This document shows positions 47,219 through 64,000 of a stretch of 64,000 bases of DNA, one piece after another. The stretch's first letter is position 1; every line of letters starts with the position of its first letter. This stretch comes from Mermis nigrescens (taxonomy: Eukaryota > Nematoda > Enoplea > Mermithida > Mermithidae), in assembly GCA_036768485.1 (NCBI GenBank), contig JAVLUZ010000141.1:4911349-4975348 (forward strand). Direction: 5' to 3'. The position numbers and the translations under genes are program-made. The notes beneath the pieces are model-generated. The model saw only the letters and a program-made list of their open reading frames with translations. It was not told the DNA's origin and did no database searches.

Positions 47219-48633
47219 CCTTTACCGTAAGCTTTTGCCCATAGGCCTATTGTCGTTTTCATAGATCCTTTTCATCTCTTGGTTTGTGTTGTTACGCCTC
47301 TTTTTCCGCATCAGTTAAAACTGCGTGTGAGCGCAGTTTTGACGGCACTTTAAGATTTTACATTTTACAATTAGTTTTTGAGCCTGAGAGCCTCTCCGCC
47401 AGCTTCCGCGCTGAGCGTATCTTTTTTCTTTTCGTCGCCGTAGTGCCTTTTTATCTGCTTGGCTGCAGAACTTGTCTGTTAGTTTTCCTGCGTAGTGTGC
47501 ACGCTTCTTTTCGCCGTACGTTTTGTTTTTGTTTTTTATCATTCGTGTTTGTGCCAATTGGCATCAGTTGTTGTATGCCTTTGGCAGGGCTTTGTGCCAT
47601 TGTTTGATTTTACCCGATTAGCGTAACACGACGGTCAGCAGCATGTATCCTCCATGCTGTCGCTTTTTAATTGCTTAATTTTTCTGTCCAAAAAATATTG
47701 TAAAAATTAATTATTCAATTAACGATGCTGGGCTCGGTTGAATTTCCGTGCTGTTGAATTCTGTCCTTGTGCTACACTATACTTAGGAACCCTTAATATT
47801 TTCAAAGCACCGGAATTCGGTCCAAAACAAGTTAAATAATAATCTTTTTGAGCCCTCAATTAGGTTTCCGAGGAACTTACTTTAATTAGGTACTTAATCT
47901 CAAAGGGGGTTAAGTAAGTAAGTTTCACTAGGTGCGTGCGTATAGGGACGGGCTACCTTGAATAGGCCGGGCCGCTTACCCCCGAATCGCCGGCTGGTGA
48001 TCGACCTCCTAAAAAGGGCAAGAACCCCGTGTGAGCGCTTAAGCTTGAAATTCGGGTTAAGTAAGCGAAGTGAACGTTGCTTGAGTCTACGTTAACACAT
48101 CTGATATTTATTTGTCCCTGGGCCATTGTGGAGACTTAATTTTTTCATAAATGTTGATCGTAATATCAGAATAACGAATCCGACTGGAATTTTCTTTAAA
48201 CTCTGTGGTTGTGTAAAGTTTACACTGCTTATTAACTCAACTCTTGTTCTAGAGCCTTGCGGAAGCTTAATTTTTTTCAAAATCTTCTACGTAAAATCAG
48301 AATTGAGAATCTGACTATTAGTTTTCTCTACACCTAGTAGTTGTGTTAAATTTGCACTAATCATTTGTTGTTAAAATGTAGTTTATACTACAAATTTATT
48401 TTACTTCCAAATCTGAGCATTAGTGTTCCTTACACTTGAAATTTGTGTAAAGTTAATGCTGAAAAACTTTGATCTGTTAAAATAATGTAAGGTTGTCTTG
48501 TTTGAGAAGGATAATGCTGATGCTAAGAACAGTATTGCTTTCCGTGTTCTCGTACTGCTGTCATTATAATGGCATGTTACTGTATGTGTTTACTGACTGA
48601 TGTACTCAAATCATACTAATCAAAAGCGGGGTA

Positions 48634-49491
<858 letters not shown>

Positions 49492-49864
49492 GAGCTGTGC
49501 CGGGGCCAGGCCCCGGCCCCAGGCCGGGGCCAGGCTGGCCTCCGGCACCGGGGCCGGGGCCAATGTTAGAGTTGATTATAATGTAGAAAATTGATAATGT
49601 TCTGGATAGATTTACCTTCAAACTCAATTTCAAGCAAACCACAGATCTTGCTAATTCAAATCTTTATTTCACTATGTCAGATTGGTGCGAATTTCTAGTT
49701 AATAATCAAAATTGACATATTTTAAATTGCAATTCATATAGACGAGCATTTCCAGCTTGCTTGGTAGCAGACAGCTACGTCTATCAGAACAAATAGAATA
49801 ATAAGCCTAAAAAAGTGCAAAGTAAAGCACATTGAAAAACGCATCCAAGTCAGAGGAGTTAAAT

Positions 49865-50111
49865 CCATACATGGGCAGCTCAAAAATTCTAGAAGTCCAC
49901 AATTTTTCAAAGTTAAAAAGTGCCTGATAATATATGGTAGAGCGAAAAAACACCGTTTTCTCGCGTTTCTCAATGAGAGCTATCCATTAGCATCAAAAAA
50001 CCGCAGAAAAACAGAAAAATTCTGAAAATCAATTTCTGGGGGGTCTAGCAAATTTTTGGGGGGGAGAATGTGAATTCTGGGGGGTTTAGATCCCCCGATG
50101 CCCATGTTCTG
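49865..50111 (-). mobile_element. CACACGTGGGC hAT-type MITE, copy 7
   Basis: CATACATGGGCAGC start, interior CGTTTCTCAATGAGAGC and a GCCCATGTTCTG end. Inserted in module C. Confidence 0.6.
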
Positions 50112-50237
50112 TTATATCTTGTAATCCCAACAAATATTAACGCTTGACGTGCATATCTACAAGCAAGAATATATGCATAGGTACATGTAAGGGGTAGGGC
50201 AGGGTCGTACTATGAGCATGGTAAAGCACGCTGTATT

Positions 50238-50420
50238 GGCCCCGGCCAGGCCCCGGCCCCGGCCCCGGCACCGGGGCCGGGGCCTGGCCCCGGCCCCAGC
50301 ACTGGGGCCTAGGCCCGGCCCCGGCCTCAGCACCAGAAGCCTAGGCCCCGGCCCCGGCCCGGCCCTGGCACCGGGGCCTAGGCTGACCCCGGCCCGGCCC
50401 CGGCAAAAAAGGCGGCCCCG
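50238..50420. repeat. GGCCCC/GGGGCC minisatellite
   Basis: Repeats of CCCCGGCCCCGGC with AGCACCGGGGCCTAGG variants. Translated frames here are low-complexity Pro/Arg/Gly artefacts. Confidence 0.9.
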
Positions 50421-50426
50421 GCACAG

Positions 50427-50430
<4 letters not shown>

Positions 50431-50510
<80 letters not shown>
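50431..50510. repeat. (TA)n tract, about 80 bp
   Basis: Pure TA repeats between modules C and D1. Confidence 0.98.
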
Positions 50511-50512
<2 letters not shown>

Positions 50513-50689
50513 TAGATGAGCTGCCCGGCGTTGCCTGGGCTGAGCTTAGGCCTGATAGCTATATATGGAATTAATATGTCTCTTGTTTTTTTTATTTTTC
50601 AAGACTTTTGATGTTTTTGGGATATTTCTAAAAAATTGTTGGTACAAACCATATTTTATTTTTTGGATTTTTTTAAAATGTCTTTTGTC

Positions 50690-51030
50690 AACCATTTTTT
50701 TGATCAAATCCATATTTTTGACGTTACAGAATGGTTTTGAAAATTGTTTAGCCATAATCATATTTTTGATGTTCTGGGGTGTTCTGGAAATTTTTTTAAT
50801 AAAACCCATATTGTTGATGTTTTGGGATGTTTTGAAAAATTTTTTTCGTCTAACCATATTTTTGATGTTTTAGGATGTTTTGGAAAATTTTTCTAATCAA
50901 ACCCATATTTTTTGATGTTTTGGGATGTTTTGGAAAATTTTTTTCGTCAAACCATATTTTTGATGTTTTAGGATGTTTTGAAAAATTTTTCCGGTCAAAC
51001 CATATTTTTGATGTTTTAAAAATTTTTTGT
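50690..51030 (+). repeat. ~50-bp tandem repeat in D1
   Basis: Units of the type CATATTTTTGATGTTTT followed by GGGATGTTTTGGAAAATTTT, six to eight copies. Also present at 53990-54320. Confidence 0.9.
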
Positions 51031-51104
51031 TTGTTGTAGCAAAGGGTGTCATATATCACGTGATATGTTTTAGCTGATGGTATCTCCTATCTTATATCAC
51101 TGCA

Positions 51105-51475
51105 TGTTATGGCATAGACAGGGTATCTATACCAAACCTATCTTATAGCATTGCCTATCTCGTAGCACAGGGTATCTTATATCCCATACTATCTTATAAC
51201 ATTGCCTATCTTGCAGCTCGGGGTATCTTATATCACTTCCTATCTTATAGCATTGCCTATCTTGTAGCACGGGGTATCTTTTATAACGTTCTATCTTATA
51301 GCATTGCCTATCTTGTAGCACGGGGTGTCTTATATCACGTCCTATCTTATAGTATTGCCTATCCTGTAGCACAGAGTATCTTATATCACGTCCTATCTTA
51401 TAGCATTGCTTATCTTGTTGCACATAGTATCTCATACCATGCCTATCTTATAAAATTGCCTATGTTATAGCATCA
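51105..51475 (+). repeat. ~51-bp tandem repeat in D1
   Basis: Units containing CCTATCTTATAGCATTGCC and TTGTAGCACGGGGTATCT, about seven copies. Also present at 54410-54775. Confidence 0.92.
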
Positions 51476-51838
51476 TTTGGTTAAACCCGTATTTTGATGT
51501 TTCTAAGTGCTGACCAATGCTATAACATATAACAATGTACATAGTGTCGCCAGGCATGCTCCTCTTGGCCGGGGTATCCCTATACAAACAGTATAAACTA
51601 ATTTTTGAAAAAAATAGCAAAAAATCGGCCATCTCCCGAAATCGTGGAGGCTTATAGCACAGGGGCCAAACCCTGCTCCTTCCCTGCCCAGGGCCAATGG
51701 GTGCGTTTGTCGAAATTTCAAGATCGCTACGGCTCCTACCCCCATTGGACCGACCTCGGCCCAAAATATCAGCCTACCAAATTTCATTGGGCCGGAGCCA
51801 ACCCGGCACAAACATACATACAAACAAACTTTAAAAAA

Positions 51839-53819
<1,981 letters not shown>

Positions 53820-54899
53820 GAGCTGCCCGGCGTTGCCCGGGCTGAACTTAGGCCTGATAGCTATATGGAATTGATATGTCTCTTGTATTTTTTATTTTTC
53901 AAGACTTTTGATGTTTTTGGGATATTTCTAAAAAAATTGTTGGTACAAACCATATTTTATTTTTGGATTTTTTTAAAATGTCTTATGTCAACCATTTTTT
54001 TGATCAAATCCATATTTTTGACGTTACAGAATGGTTTTGAAAATTGTTTAGCCATAATCATATTTTTAATGTTCTGGGGTGTTCTGGAAATTTTTTTAAT
54101 AAAACCCATATTGTTGATGTTTTGTGATGTTTTGGAAAATTTTTTTCGTCAAACCATATTTTTGATGTTTTAGGATGTTTTGGAAAATTTTTTTGATCAA
54201 ACCCATATTTTTGATGTTTTGGGATGTTTTGGAAAATTTTTTCGTCAAACTATATTTTTGATGTTTTAGGATGTTTTGAAAAATTTTTTCGGTCAAACCA
54301 TATTTTTGATGTTTTAAAAATTTTTTGTTTGTTGTAGCAAAGGGTGTCATATATCACGTGATATGTTATAGCTGATGGTATCTCCTATCTTATATCACTG
54401 CATGTTATGGCACAGACAGGGTATCTATACCAAACCTATCTTATAGCATTGCCTATCTCGTAGCACAGGGTATCTTATATCCCATACTATCTTATAACAT
54501 TGCCTATCTTGCAGCTCGGGGTATCTTATATCACTTCCTATCTTATAGCATTGCCTATCTTGTAGCACGGGGTATCTTTTATAACGTTCTATCTTATAGC
54601 ATTGCCTATCTTGTAGCACGGGGTGTCTTATATCACGGCCTATCTTATAGTATTGCCTATCCTGTAGCACAGAGTATCTTATATCACGTCCTATCTTATA
54701 GCATTGCTTATCTTGTTGCACATAGTATCTCATACCATGCCTATCTTATAAAATTGCCTATGTTATAGCATCATTTGGTTAAACCTGTATTTTGATGTTT
54801 CACAGTGCCGACCAATGCTATAACATATAACAATGTACATAGTGTCGCCAGGCATGCTCCTCTTGGCCGGGGTATCCCTATACAAACAGTATAAACTAA
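53820..54899 (+). mobile_element. Module D2, near-identical copy of D1
   Basis: AGCTGCCCGGCGTTGCCCGG to CAGTATAAACTAA follows D1 (50520-51603) with few differences. It lacks the D1 tail because A' begins at 54900. Confidence 0.9.
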
Positions 54900-55664
54900 C
54901 TAGCAAAGAAAAATGCTCCGATGGAACAAAAAAGATGAATATACTTGGAATCGTGGATTATTATGGATGTAAAAGGAGGGGACTAGGAAAAATCTACCTA
55001 AAGTCGGAAAATCTGCTAAAAATCACACTTTCTCTAAGCAACGCAAAAAATCGATGTATATTCTGCGGCCAACAGAGTAAAATGAATATTCAACCATAAC
55101 AATGATTGAAACAGCAGCACGTTAGCTATGCAGTAGCTATGGGAAATGATATTAAGTAAACTAACAGTCTTCCAAGCCAATTGAATGAAATAGCAAACAT
55201 CGAAGACAATTGAAGACATGGTTGGTTTAAAACAGTAGGAAACGCGTAAGTTGACTTGAAACAGACTAAATGTCGATACACTAGCATGCCCGAAACGATT
55301 GTGTGCACTAATCAATCGGCTCCTGCTTTGTTTGCTATAATGCTCATAACAAAATAAAACAACTTTAAATACAATACCTCTTAGTTTTCTATCAATCAGG
55401 TGCCCGCAATTTAAAAAAGTAACCTTGATAGATTACGTTTATACACTCTTATCTGAAACTTCGAACATTATTTAAAAAAGACACTTTTTTAGAGGCCGCA
55501 GAATATACATCGATTTTTTGCGTTGCTTAGAGAAAGTGTGATTTTTAGCAGATTTTCCGACTTTAGGTAGATTTTTCCTAGTCCCCTCCTTTTACATCCT
55601 TAATAATCCACAATTCCAAGTATATTCATCTTTTTTGTTCCATCGGAGCATTTTTCTTTGCTAG
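54900..55664. mobile_element. CTAG-ended long-TIR MITE in module A'
   Basis: 765 bp. The arms are near-perfect complements for about 160 bp around an AT-rich loop. TA follows the right end; the left end abuts D2 with TAA. Confidence 0.85.
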
Positions 55665-56707
55665 TACCCCTCTTTTAATTAGTATGATTTGAGTAAATCA
55701 GTCAGTAAACACGTACAGTAACATGCCACAATAATGACAGCAGTCCAAGAACACGGAAAACAATACTGTTCTTAACATCAGCATTATCCTTTTCAAACAA
55801 GCAAATATCAAGTGTAAGGAACACTAATGCTCAGATTTGGGAGTAAAATAAATTTGTAGTAGTTATAAACCACATTTTAGCAACATATGATTAGTGCAAA
55901 CTTCACACAACTACTAGATGTAGAGAAAACTAATAGTCAGATTCTCAATTCTGATTTTACGTAGAACATTTTGAAAAAAATTAAGCTTCCGCAAGGCTCT
56001 AGAACAAGAGTTCAGTTAATAGGCAGTGTAAACTTTACACAACCACAGAGTTTAAAGAAAATTTCAGTCGGATTCGTAATTCTGATATTACGATCAACAT
56101 TTATGAAAAAATTAAGTCTCCACAATGGCCCAAGGACAAATAAATATCAGATGTGTTAACGTAGACTCAAGCTACGTTCACTTCGCTTACTTAACCCGAA
56201 TCTCAAGCTTATGCGCTCACACGGGGGTTCTCGCCCTTTTTAGGAGGTCGATCACCAGCCGGCGATTCGGGGGTAAGCGGCCCGGCCTGTTCAAGGTAGC
56301 CCGTCCCTCTACGCACGCACCTAGTGAAACTTACTTACTTAACCCCTTTGAGATTAAGTACCTAATTAAAGTAAGTTCCCCGGAAACCTAATTGAGGGCT
56401 CAAAAAGATTATTATTTAATTGTTTTGGACCGAATTCCGGCGCTTGAAATTATTAAGGGTTCCTAAGTCTAGTGTAGCACAAGGACAGAATTCAACAGCA
56501 CGGAAATTCAACCGAGCCCAGCATCGTTAATTAAATAATTAATTTTTACAATATTTTTTGGACTGAAAAATTATGAAGCTATTAAAAAGCGACAACATGG
56601 AGGATACATGCTGCTGACCGTCGTGTTACGCTAATCGGGTAAAATCAAATAATGTAATTAAACAGGGGCACAAAGCCCTGCCAAAGGCATACAACAACTG
56701 ATGCCAA

Positions 56708-56905
56708 TTGGCACAAACACGAATGATTAAAAACAAAGCGTACGGCGAAAAGAAGCGTGCACACTACGCTGGAAACCTAACAGACGAGTTCTGCAGCCAA
56801 GCAGATAAAAAGGCAAGTACGGAGTCTGCTCACGTACGGCGACGAAAAGAAAAAGATACGCTCAGCGCGGAAGCTGGCGGAGAGGCTCTCAGGCTCAAAA
56901 ACTAA
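56708..56905 (+). CDS. Small lysine/arginine-rich frame shared by A and A' (unknown)
   Basis: 65 codons starting MAQTRMIKN. The counterpart in A (47557-47315, minus strand) starts identically and shares GEKKRAHYAG and CSQADKKA, then differs by an indel. No family recognised. It could be a decayed element protein or chance. No conserved catalytic pattern is visible. Confidence 0.25.
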   Translation: MAQTRMIKNKAYGEKKRAHYAGNLTDEFCSQADKKASTESAHVRRRKEKDTLSAEAGGEALRLKN

Positions 56906-59326
56906 TTGTAAAATGTAAAATCTTAAAGTGCCGTCAAAACTGCGCTCGCACGCAGTTTTAACTGACGCGGAAAAAGAGGCGTAACAACACGAACCAAGAG
57001 ATATGAAAAGGATCTATGAATACGACTTTAGGCCTATAGGCAAAAGCTTACGGTAAAGGTATGTACAAACGAGACAGGCACAAATATGAGACACACACAT
57101 ATGATCTTTTAACACTCGTAAGATATGATAACACACATACCAATTCGTACTCTAAGTCGCATTAAGCCCGAGTGCACATTTTCCTATCCCGGATTTTGAT
57201 TGAAAATATGTGTGGGAAAGGAATGAAAAATATGATAATTTTTAGGGGAAGGTGGTCCCGGGCGACTCGCTTAAGCATTGTGCTTAACGGTCGTGTACGT
57301 GCGTATGGAAATTGAGCACAAGAATGTACATCTGGGGCAACCAATTGGTTTTTTTTCATCTGTTTCATAAAAAACCCAAACCGATTTTTTCCCAAAAAAT
57401 TTTTTCAGTGTAAAGTTTACAAACATAAGTTTGGCACATACAAACGTACTACAATCAAAGGACTACAAACTGGCCCAAACCGAATTTATTTACACTCCAC
57501 TTTCTCTGTTCAGAAGTCGGGAGAGGTTGAATAGGATAAAAATAAAGTACTTTCCTAGGGGTGGCGAAGAAAAATATGAAGTGAAGAAGTCGGGAGAGGT
57601 CGAATAGGATAAAAATAAAGTACTTTTCAAGGGGTGGCGAACAAAAATATGGATAAACACGTATTTTTCACTGTCCACCACATTGTAAACTTTAAAAATT
57701 GAACCGAACGCCCTATTGAGTGTAAATAAATTCGATTTGGGCCAGTTTGTAGCCTTTTGATTGTAGTACGTTTGTATGTGCCAAACTTATGTTCCGCAAA
57801 ATATTTGATATGATTTACCAATTAAATACGAAAAAACCTGTCTTTTTCGCCCATTTTACACCTCAGACTTCGAACTTTACACCCCCATAAACAACTCAAT
57901 ATTACGTTTTTTTGAACGCGGTTTGCTTCGACGTGAAGCCCTTAAAAGTTACTTTATTTTTATTCATTAAAATTATCTTAACTCATAACCAAAAAAGTTG
58001 GCAGAGAAATCTTGGACAAAAGCTGTTTTTTTACTCATCCACTAGAGTGTAAAGTTTAAACCCCTGGTACTGTGTATGGATTGTAGAAAAGTTTGAAGGT
58101 CAGATTCGTTATTCTAACCTCACAGAGAACATTTAAAAAAAATTCATCATCCACGACGTTTTGGGCGGAAAAAATTTTTTCAGTGTAAAGTTTACACCTG
58201 CACTAATAACGCAATATTGATTGTAAAGAAACAAAATAAATTTTGACGTGTAGCGCTTAAGACGAGGCAGATTTAAAAGGTAGTTTCCACGTTCTTTCTA
58301 CTAAGTGGAGAATATGGCAGGGAAAAAATATTTTTTGTCTCAGACTCTTTACAATAAGCCGCCTCTAAATTCGAAAATATTACTTTTTAAGAAAAAATAA
58401 AAAAAGTTTCTCTTAGATTTTATAACCGTCTACCTTTTGAAACCAATCAGACTGCATAGAATGTAAAACTGAGTTAGATATGCTCTTGCACATGAAAACA
58501 GTAAAAAACCGTCTAATTTACACTCCTGTGCAACAACCAATGAGTGTAAAGAAATTTTAAGACCAGATTCGTAACCTACTAATTAGGGAAAACATTTTTT
58601 AAAAAAAATTCATCATACACGGCGCTATGGGCGGAAAAAATTTTTTCAGTGTAAAGTTTACACTTGCACTAATAACGCAATATTGATTGTAAAGAAACAA
58701 AATAAATTTTGACGTGTAGCGCTTAAGACGAGGCACATTTTAAGGGTAGTTACCACGTTTTGTCTACCAAGTGGAGAATATGGCAGGGAAAAAATTTTTT
58801 TGTCCCAGACTCTTTACAATAAACCGCCTCTAAATTCGAGAATATTACTTTTAAAAAAAATTAAAAAAAGTCTCCCCTAGATTTTTTAACCGTCTACATT
58901 TTGAAACCAATCGGACTGCATAGAATGTAAAACTGAGTTAGATATGCTTGGCCACATGAAAACTGTAAAAAAACCGTCTAATTTACACTCCTGTGCAACA
59001 ACCAATGAGTGTAAAGAAATTTTAAGACCAGATTCGTAACCTACTAATTAGGGAAAACATTTTTAAAAAAAATTGGCCCTCCGCAAATTATTTGAATTTT
59101 TGATGTAAACTTTACACACTCACGACGCGCTCGGTATTGAGTGTAAACAAGAAAAAAAATGGGGGCACTAAGTTTTTTTATTATCTACCTTTTAAAAAAA
59201 ACCGCACCTCTCAGATGTGTGCCGTTATAGCTGTGAGGGGGGACACAAATTTCGCACTCGCTGTGAAAAACATATAAGAAAAAAGGATGGCCAAGTATAT
59301 TATAGGTAGCGCTATCGCGCTATCTA

Positions 59327-61187
<1,861 letters not shown>

Positions 61188-61451
61188 CACACGTGGGCGT
61201 GGGGGCTGGGGGATATGCACCCCCAGAAGGCCGAATACCTTCCTCCCCAGAAACCAAAATACCCCCCGCCCAGAATTCAATTTTTGAAATTTTTTGGTTT
61301 TTTTCGCGATTTTTTGATGTAAATGGATAGTGCTCGGTGGGAAACGTTGAAAAATGATGTTTTCGCTATACCACCATTTTTAAGACCATTTTTTGACCTT
61401 TGAAAAATCTTGCACCCCCTCCCCTTAGAATTTTGGTGCTGCCCACCTATG
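61188..61451 (+). mobile_element. CACACGTGGGC hAT-type MITE, copy 8
   Basis: CACACGTGGGCGTGGGGG to GGTGCTGCCCACCTATG, with flanks ATTCCAGC (61180-61187) and ATTCCTGC (61452-61459) matching 7 of 8. The best preserved copy in the window. Confidence 0.88.
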
Positions 61452-62400
61452 ATTCCTGCCCGTCCATGAAATGGGCTGACGCAAAACCTGGACGGGCTGA
61501 AGGGTTCATTTCGGTGGGCTGATTTTGAAAAAATGTGAGAAAACTGGAAAATCAAAAAATTGTATTGTTTTAACCCGTTTTCAGCGTAACTAGGGGACTA
61601 ACCAACGTTTGAGAGCCCATAGTTGGACGGGCTGATTGGCTATTGCCCAGGTATGATACGACATATGTAAAAGCATACCTATATAAAAGACTCGGTACTT
61701 AATTACGCCTGCTTTTTATGATGAGCTAAATTGAAAGTTCATGGAAAGATAACGTGAAAGAAATGATATTTTGTATCTTTTTATCGGAATATCTCAAAAT
61801 TTTTGATGCTTTGTATCGTTAGGTATTATTTTAACGTTCTCTTTTTCGGTTAGTAAAAGTCAATTTATTGTACCCAAGATGCGATTGGAAGACTGCCTTT
61901 TCTAAGGCGACGCTAAGTCGTATATAAAAATGCTGCAGAACCGTTTTAAGGCTTAAATTTTGACGTGAAAAAATAGAAATTTTTTGAATGAATTAATTTT
62001 TTATAAGCTTTAATGGATAAAGCATGATCGAAAACATAAAAAATGTACTTTATATTGTATGACAGAATATATACCGATATATAAGGTCACCAATTTTCGA
62101 ACCGCTTACCCGCCCCATTGAAAAAATCTGCGTCCGCTCCTGATGCATAGTATTGTACGTTTGCGATGCTTTTCCAGTCCCGTGTGAGCAAAATGCATTT
62201 TCGGAATATAAATATACAATATTCAGATAAATTCTAGCTTTAAAGAGGGAAACGAATGAGAAGTTCTCCGCGCATCCGAAAAAAGCTAAATTTTACACCT
62301 ACTTGTTTACCTGATAGGTTTTCTATTTAGTGCAGCTTTATCTTATGTATCATCGCATATTTTCTATATACGCAAAATCACCTCATTAGATAGCACAATT
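61452..62400. other. Non-coding stretch
   Basis: Contains several GGACGGGCTGA words (61480-61640). No gene recognised. Confidence 0.45.
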
Positions 62401-62429
62401 TAAATTATTTGCATTTATTCTTGAAGACT

Positions 62430-62960
62430 ATAGATGCTTCGCCTTTTTTTGCGTTTAGATTGAATGCATTCATACCTAAGTATCTTAGTTCACTGCAGTG
62501 TTTTTTTTGTACAAGGTCCGTTTGTACATGTACAAAGATGGTCCCTAAAAGTCTTTGTATATTTCGTACACACAAATTTTTAGGTACTATAATATGGTAC
62601 AGTAGGGATTTTAGTGTGGCAAAAACAGAGTTGTTCGACCTTTGGTTACGTATTTTAGCAATTTCTAGGTTTCTGAGGGCAGAAATCAGTAATAATCGTC
62701 TCAAAACGGCGCGAAGCGCAAAAAATTTGGCATTTTTCCTTTCAAAATGCAATTTCTGAAATTATAAAGATATATAGAACACACAATTGCTCATTTCGGC
62801 GCGGAGCGCCGAGAATTTTCGCGAATTTCGAACCTTTTTTGCAGTTTTTGTCTTCCAAAAAATCTTTGTACATGTACAAAGACGGTCCCCAAAAGTCTTT
62901 GTACATCGCGAAAAATCTTTGCCGAATACAAAAAAACCGTGGTTCATTGTGGTAAAAATG
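62430..62960. repeat. Repeat pair with TTTGTACATGTACAAA palindromes and GC hairpins
   Basis: TTTGTACATGTACAAAGA followed by GGTCCC(T/C)AAAAGTCTTTGTA occurs near 62521 and 62866. GC hairpins of the GGCGCGAAGCGCC type lie at about 62707 and 62795. Confidence 0.75.
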
Positions 62961-62964
62961 TTTT

Positions 62965-64000
62965 TGTAAAATATTACATACATATGTGCTTTAGTCGAAA
63001 TTTTATTATTTTCTTGCTAATATTAAAAGGTAACGTGAATAATCAAAACTTTATGGAGCGTAGTGTCCGGAGCTGAAATAATTTTAAAAAGTCAATACTT
63101 ATCGATTTTCCTGTCGTTTCTTAGAATTTTTTCGCATGTCAATAGGTGTTTGAGTTCGTTTGCTCGGTAGCCTTTCATTTTAGTGTCACTAAAACAACGC
63201 AAAATTACTGGCGTCTTACGTCATGGTCTTAGACTGATGTTTTCTTATTATCAGTATAACAGACTTTTATACCTAATCCAGCAAGCATAATTTCTTTAAA
63301 GGTTTAGTGCTCTTTCAATGTTTCTTGTCATAAAATGATAAAATTTGCATGCTATTGAAGTATTTGCTTTCCTTGATATACATTAAGATTTTAGACATAT
63401 TTTATTGCAAGGGTATCTATCTATCTATATGAGTGTGTTTAAAACAACTTACCTATAAAAAATGGTTTAAATTTGAACCAACGTAAAAAATAAGTTGAAT
63501 GTTAAAAAAATTGCGATTTTCGGACGAAATTCTAAAAAAATTGAATGTTTATCATTAATTAAGATTGCATGTTTCTAATGCAGTGAAAGATCTCTTAAAT
63601 TTTCAAAACTAGACAGTTTCCAGTCTAAGGACTGGGCAGAATTTAAAGAACTCGTTTAAAATAATTAAAAATGCCGCTTGTATTGCGTAAACTATGTGAG
63701 TCCTTGATTGTGTTGGTAATTTGCATAACTCATAAAGTAAGACACCGCACGCATAGTGTAAATTGGCGTAAATAAGCGTTACGTTTATAGCTAAGAGAAA
63801 CGTTTGGCAAGGTAGATAAAACGACTGACGAAAATTTCGAAGAAAGTTGCAACGAGTTCAATAAGCAACAAGTATGTTATGACATGGTGACGACGTGGCT
63901 TTACCTGTATGTATTCTCGTATGCAACAAAATCAATTTCATAAGATGCTTCAGAGGTTTCTAAATCTAAATGTCTATAGGTAACAAAGGTACGAATTGCA
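62965..64000. other. Intergenic AT-rich end of window
   Basis: No coding, RNA or repeat feature recognised. Confidence 0.5.

Noticed and set aside
47284..47607. 107-codon plus-strand frame in module A
   Set aside because: Opposite strand of the shared basic frame; not preserved in the A' copy.
50212..50430. Pro/Arg/Gly-rich frame
   Set aside because: Translation of a GGCCCC minisatellite; no conserved protein content.
51127..51435. 102-codon frame with repeated CYKIGRDIRY words (also 54425-54733)
   Set aside because: Product of a 51-bp (17-codon) tandem repeat whose length is a multiple of three; the repetition explains the open frame.
62405..62759. Two overlapping 115-codon frames on opposite strands
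   Set aside because: They lie across hairpins and inverted repeats; no domain or codon signal supports either.

Overview
The window reads as repeat-rich nuclear DNA of an invertebrate animal. It is AT-rich, has one assembly gap (100 N at 23084-23183), and carries one clear cellular gene split by spliceosomal introns. Everything else I could identify is transposon-derived or tandem repeat. The gene is a compact SH2 plus tyrosine-kinase protein; this small SH2-kinase layout is expanded in nematodes, so a nematode or similar invertebrate is plausible, but the species cannot be fixed from the sequence.

Region 1 (1-19200): inverted arrays of a 17-bp minisatellite (228-455 and 1320-1436), then the SH2 tyrosine-kinase gene on the minus strand (18384 to 3419). 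Seven exons join with matching phases and consensus splice sites into one 413-residue frame. Its introns are full of repeats: a diverged copy of the composite element found later at 44.8-59.3 kb (intron 3), a foldback element (intron 2), and small MITEs.

Region 2 (19200-31800): a 180-bp satellite with an internal inversion, a broken Penelope-like retroelement (RT plus GIY-YIG) next to the gap, and a nearly full-length CR1-group LINE on the minus strand. ORF1 of this LINE starts with a 2A-type peptide and a PHD finger, and is separated from the endonuclease/RT frame by a single in-frame UGA.

Region 3 (31800-43900): three independent hAT-type insertions with perfect 8-bp target duplications (31796-34132, 37756-37951, 39199-42097; a fourth such insertion lies at 47027-47218). 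The region also has an inverted pair of repeats with tRNA-like (Pol III A/B box) cores, a 152-bp hairpin, and many copies of a short GC hairpin (GGCGC-TTC-GCGCC type).

Region 4 (43900-60700): a mosaic of mobile modules separated by seven long (TA)n tracts (about 80 to 285 bp). Order: mariner-like MITE, module A, C, D1, B, D3/D2, A' (inverted A), B' (inverted B). Modules B, B' and C have GC-rich ends with a shared terminal motif and look like elements targeting (TA)n. Modules A and A' carry repeated 15-bp palindromes. This mosaic is the best candidate for something undescribed.

Region 5 (60700-64000): one well-bounded hAT-type MITE, hairpins and a duplicated 16-bp palindrome, otherwise featureless. 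Apart from the kinase, no host gene is convincingly supported.
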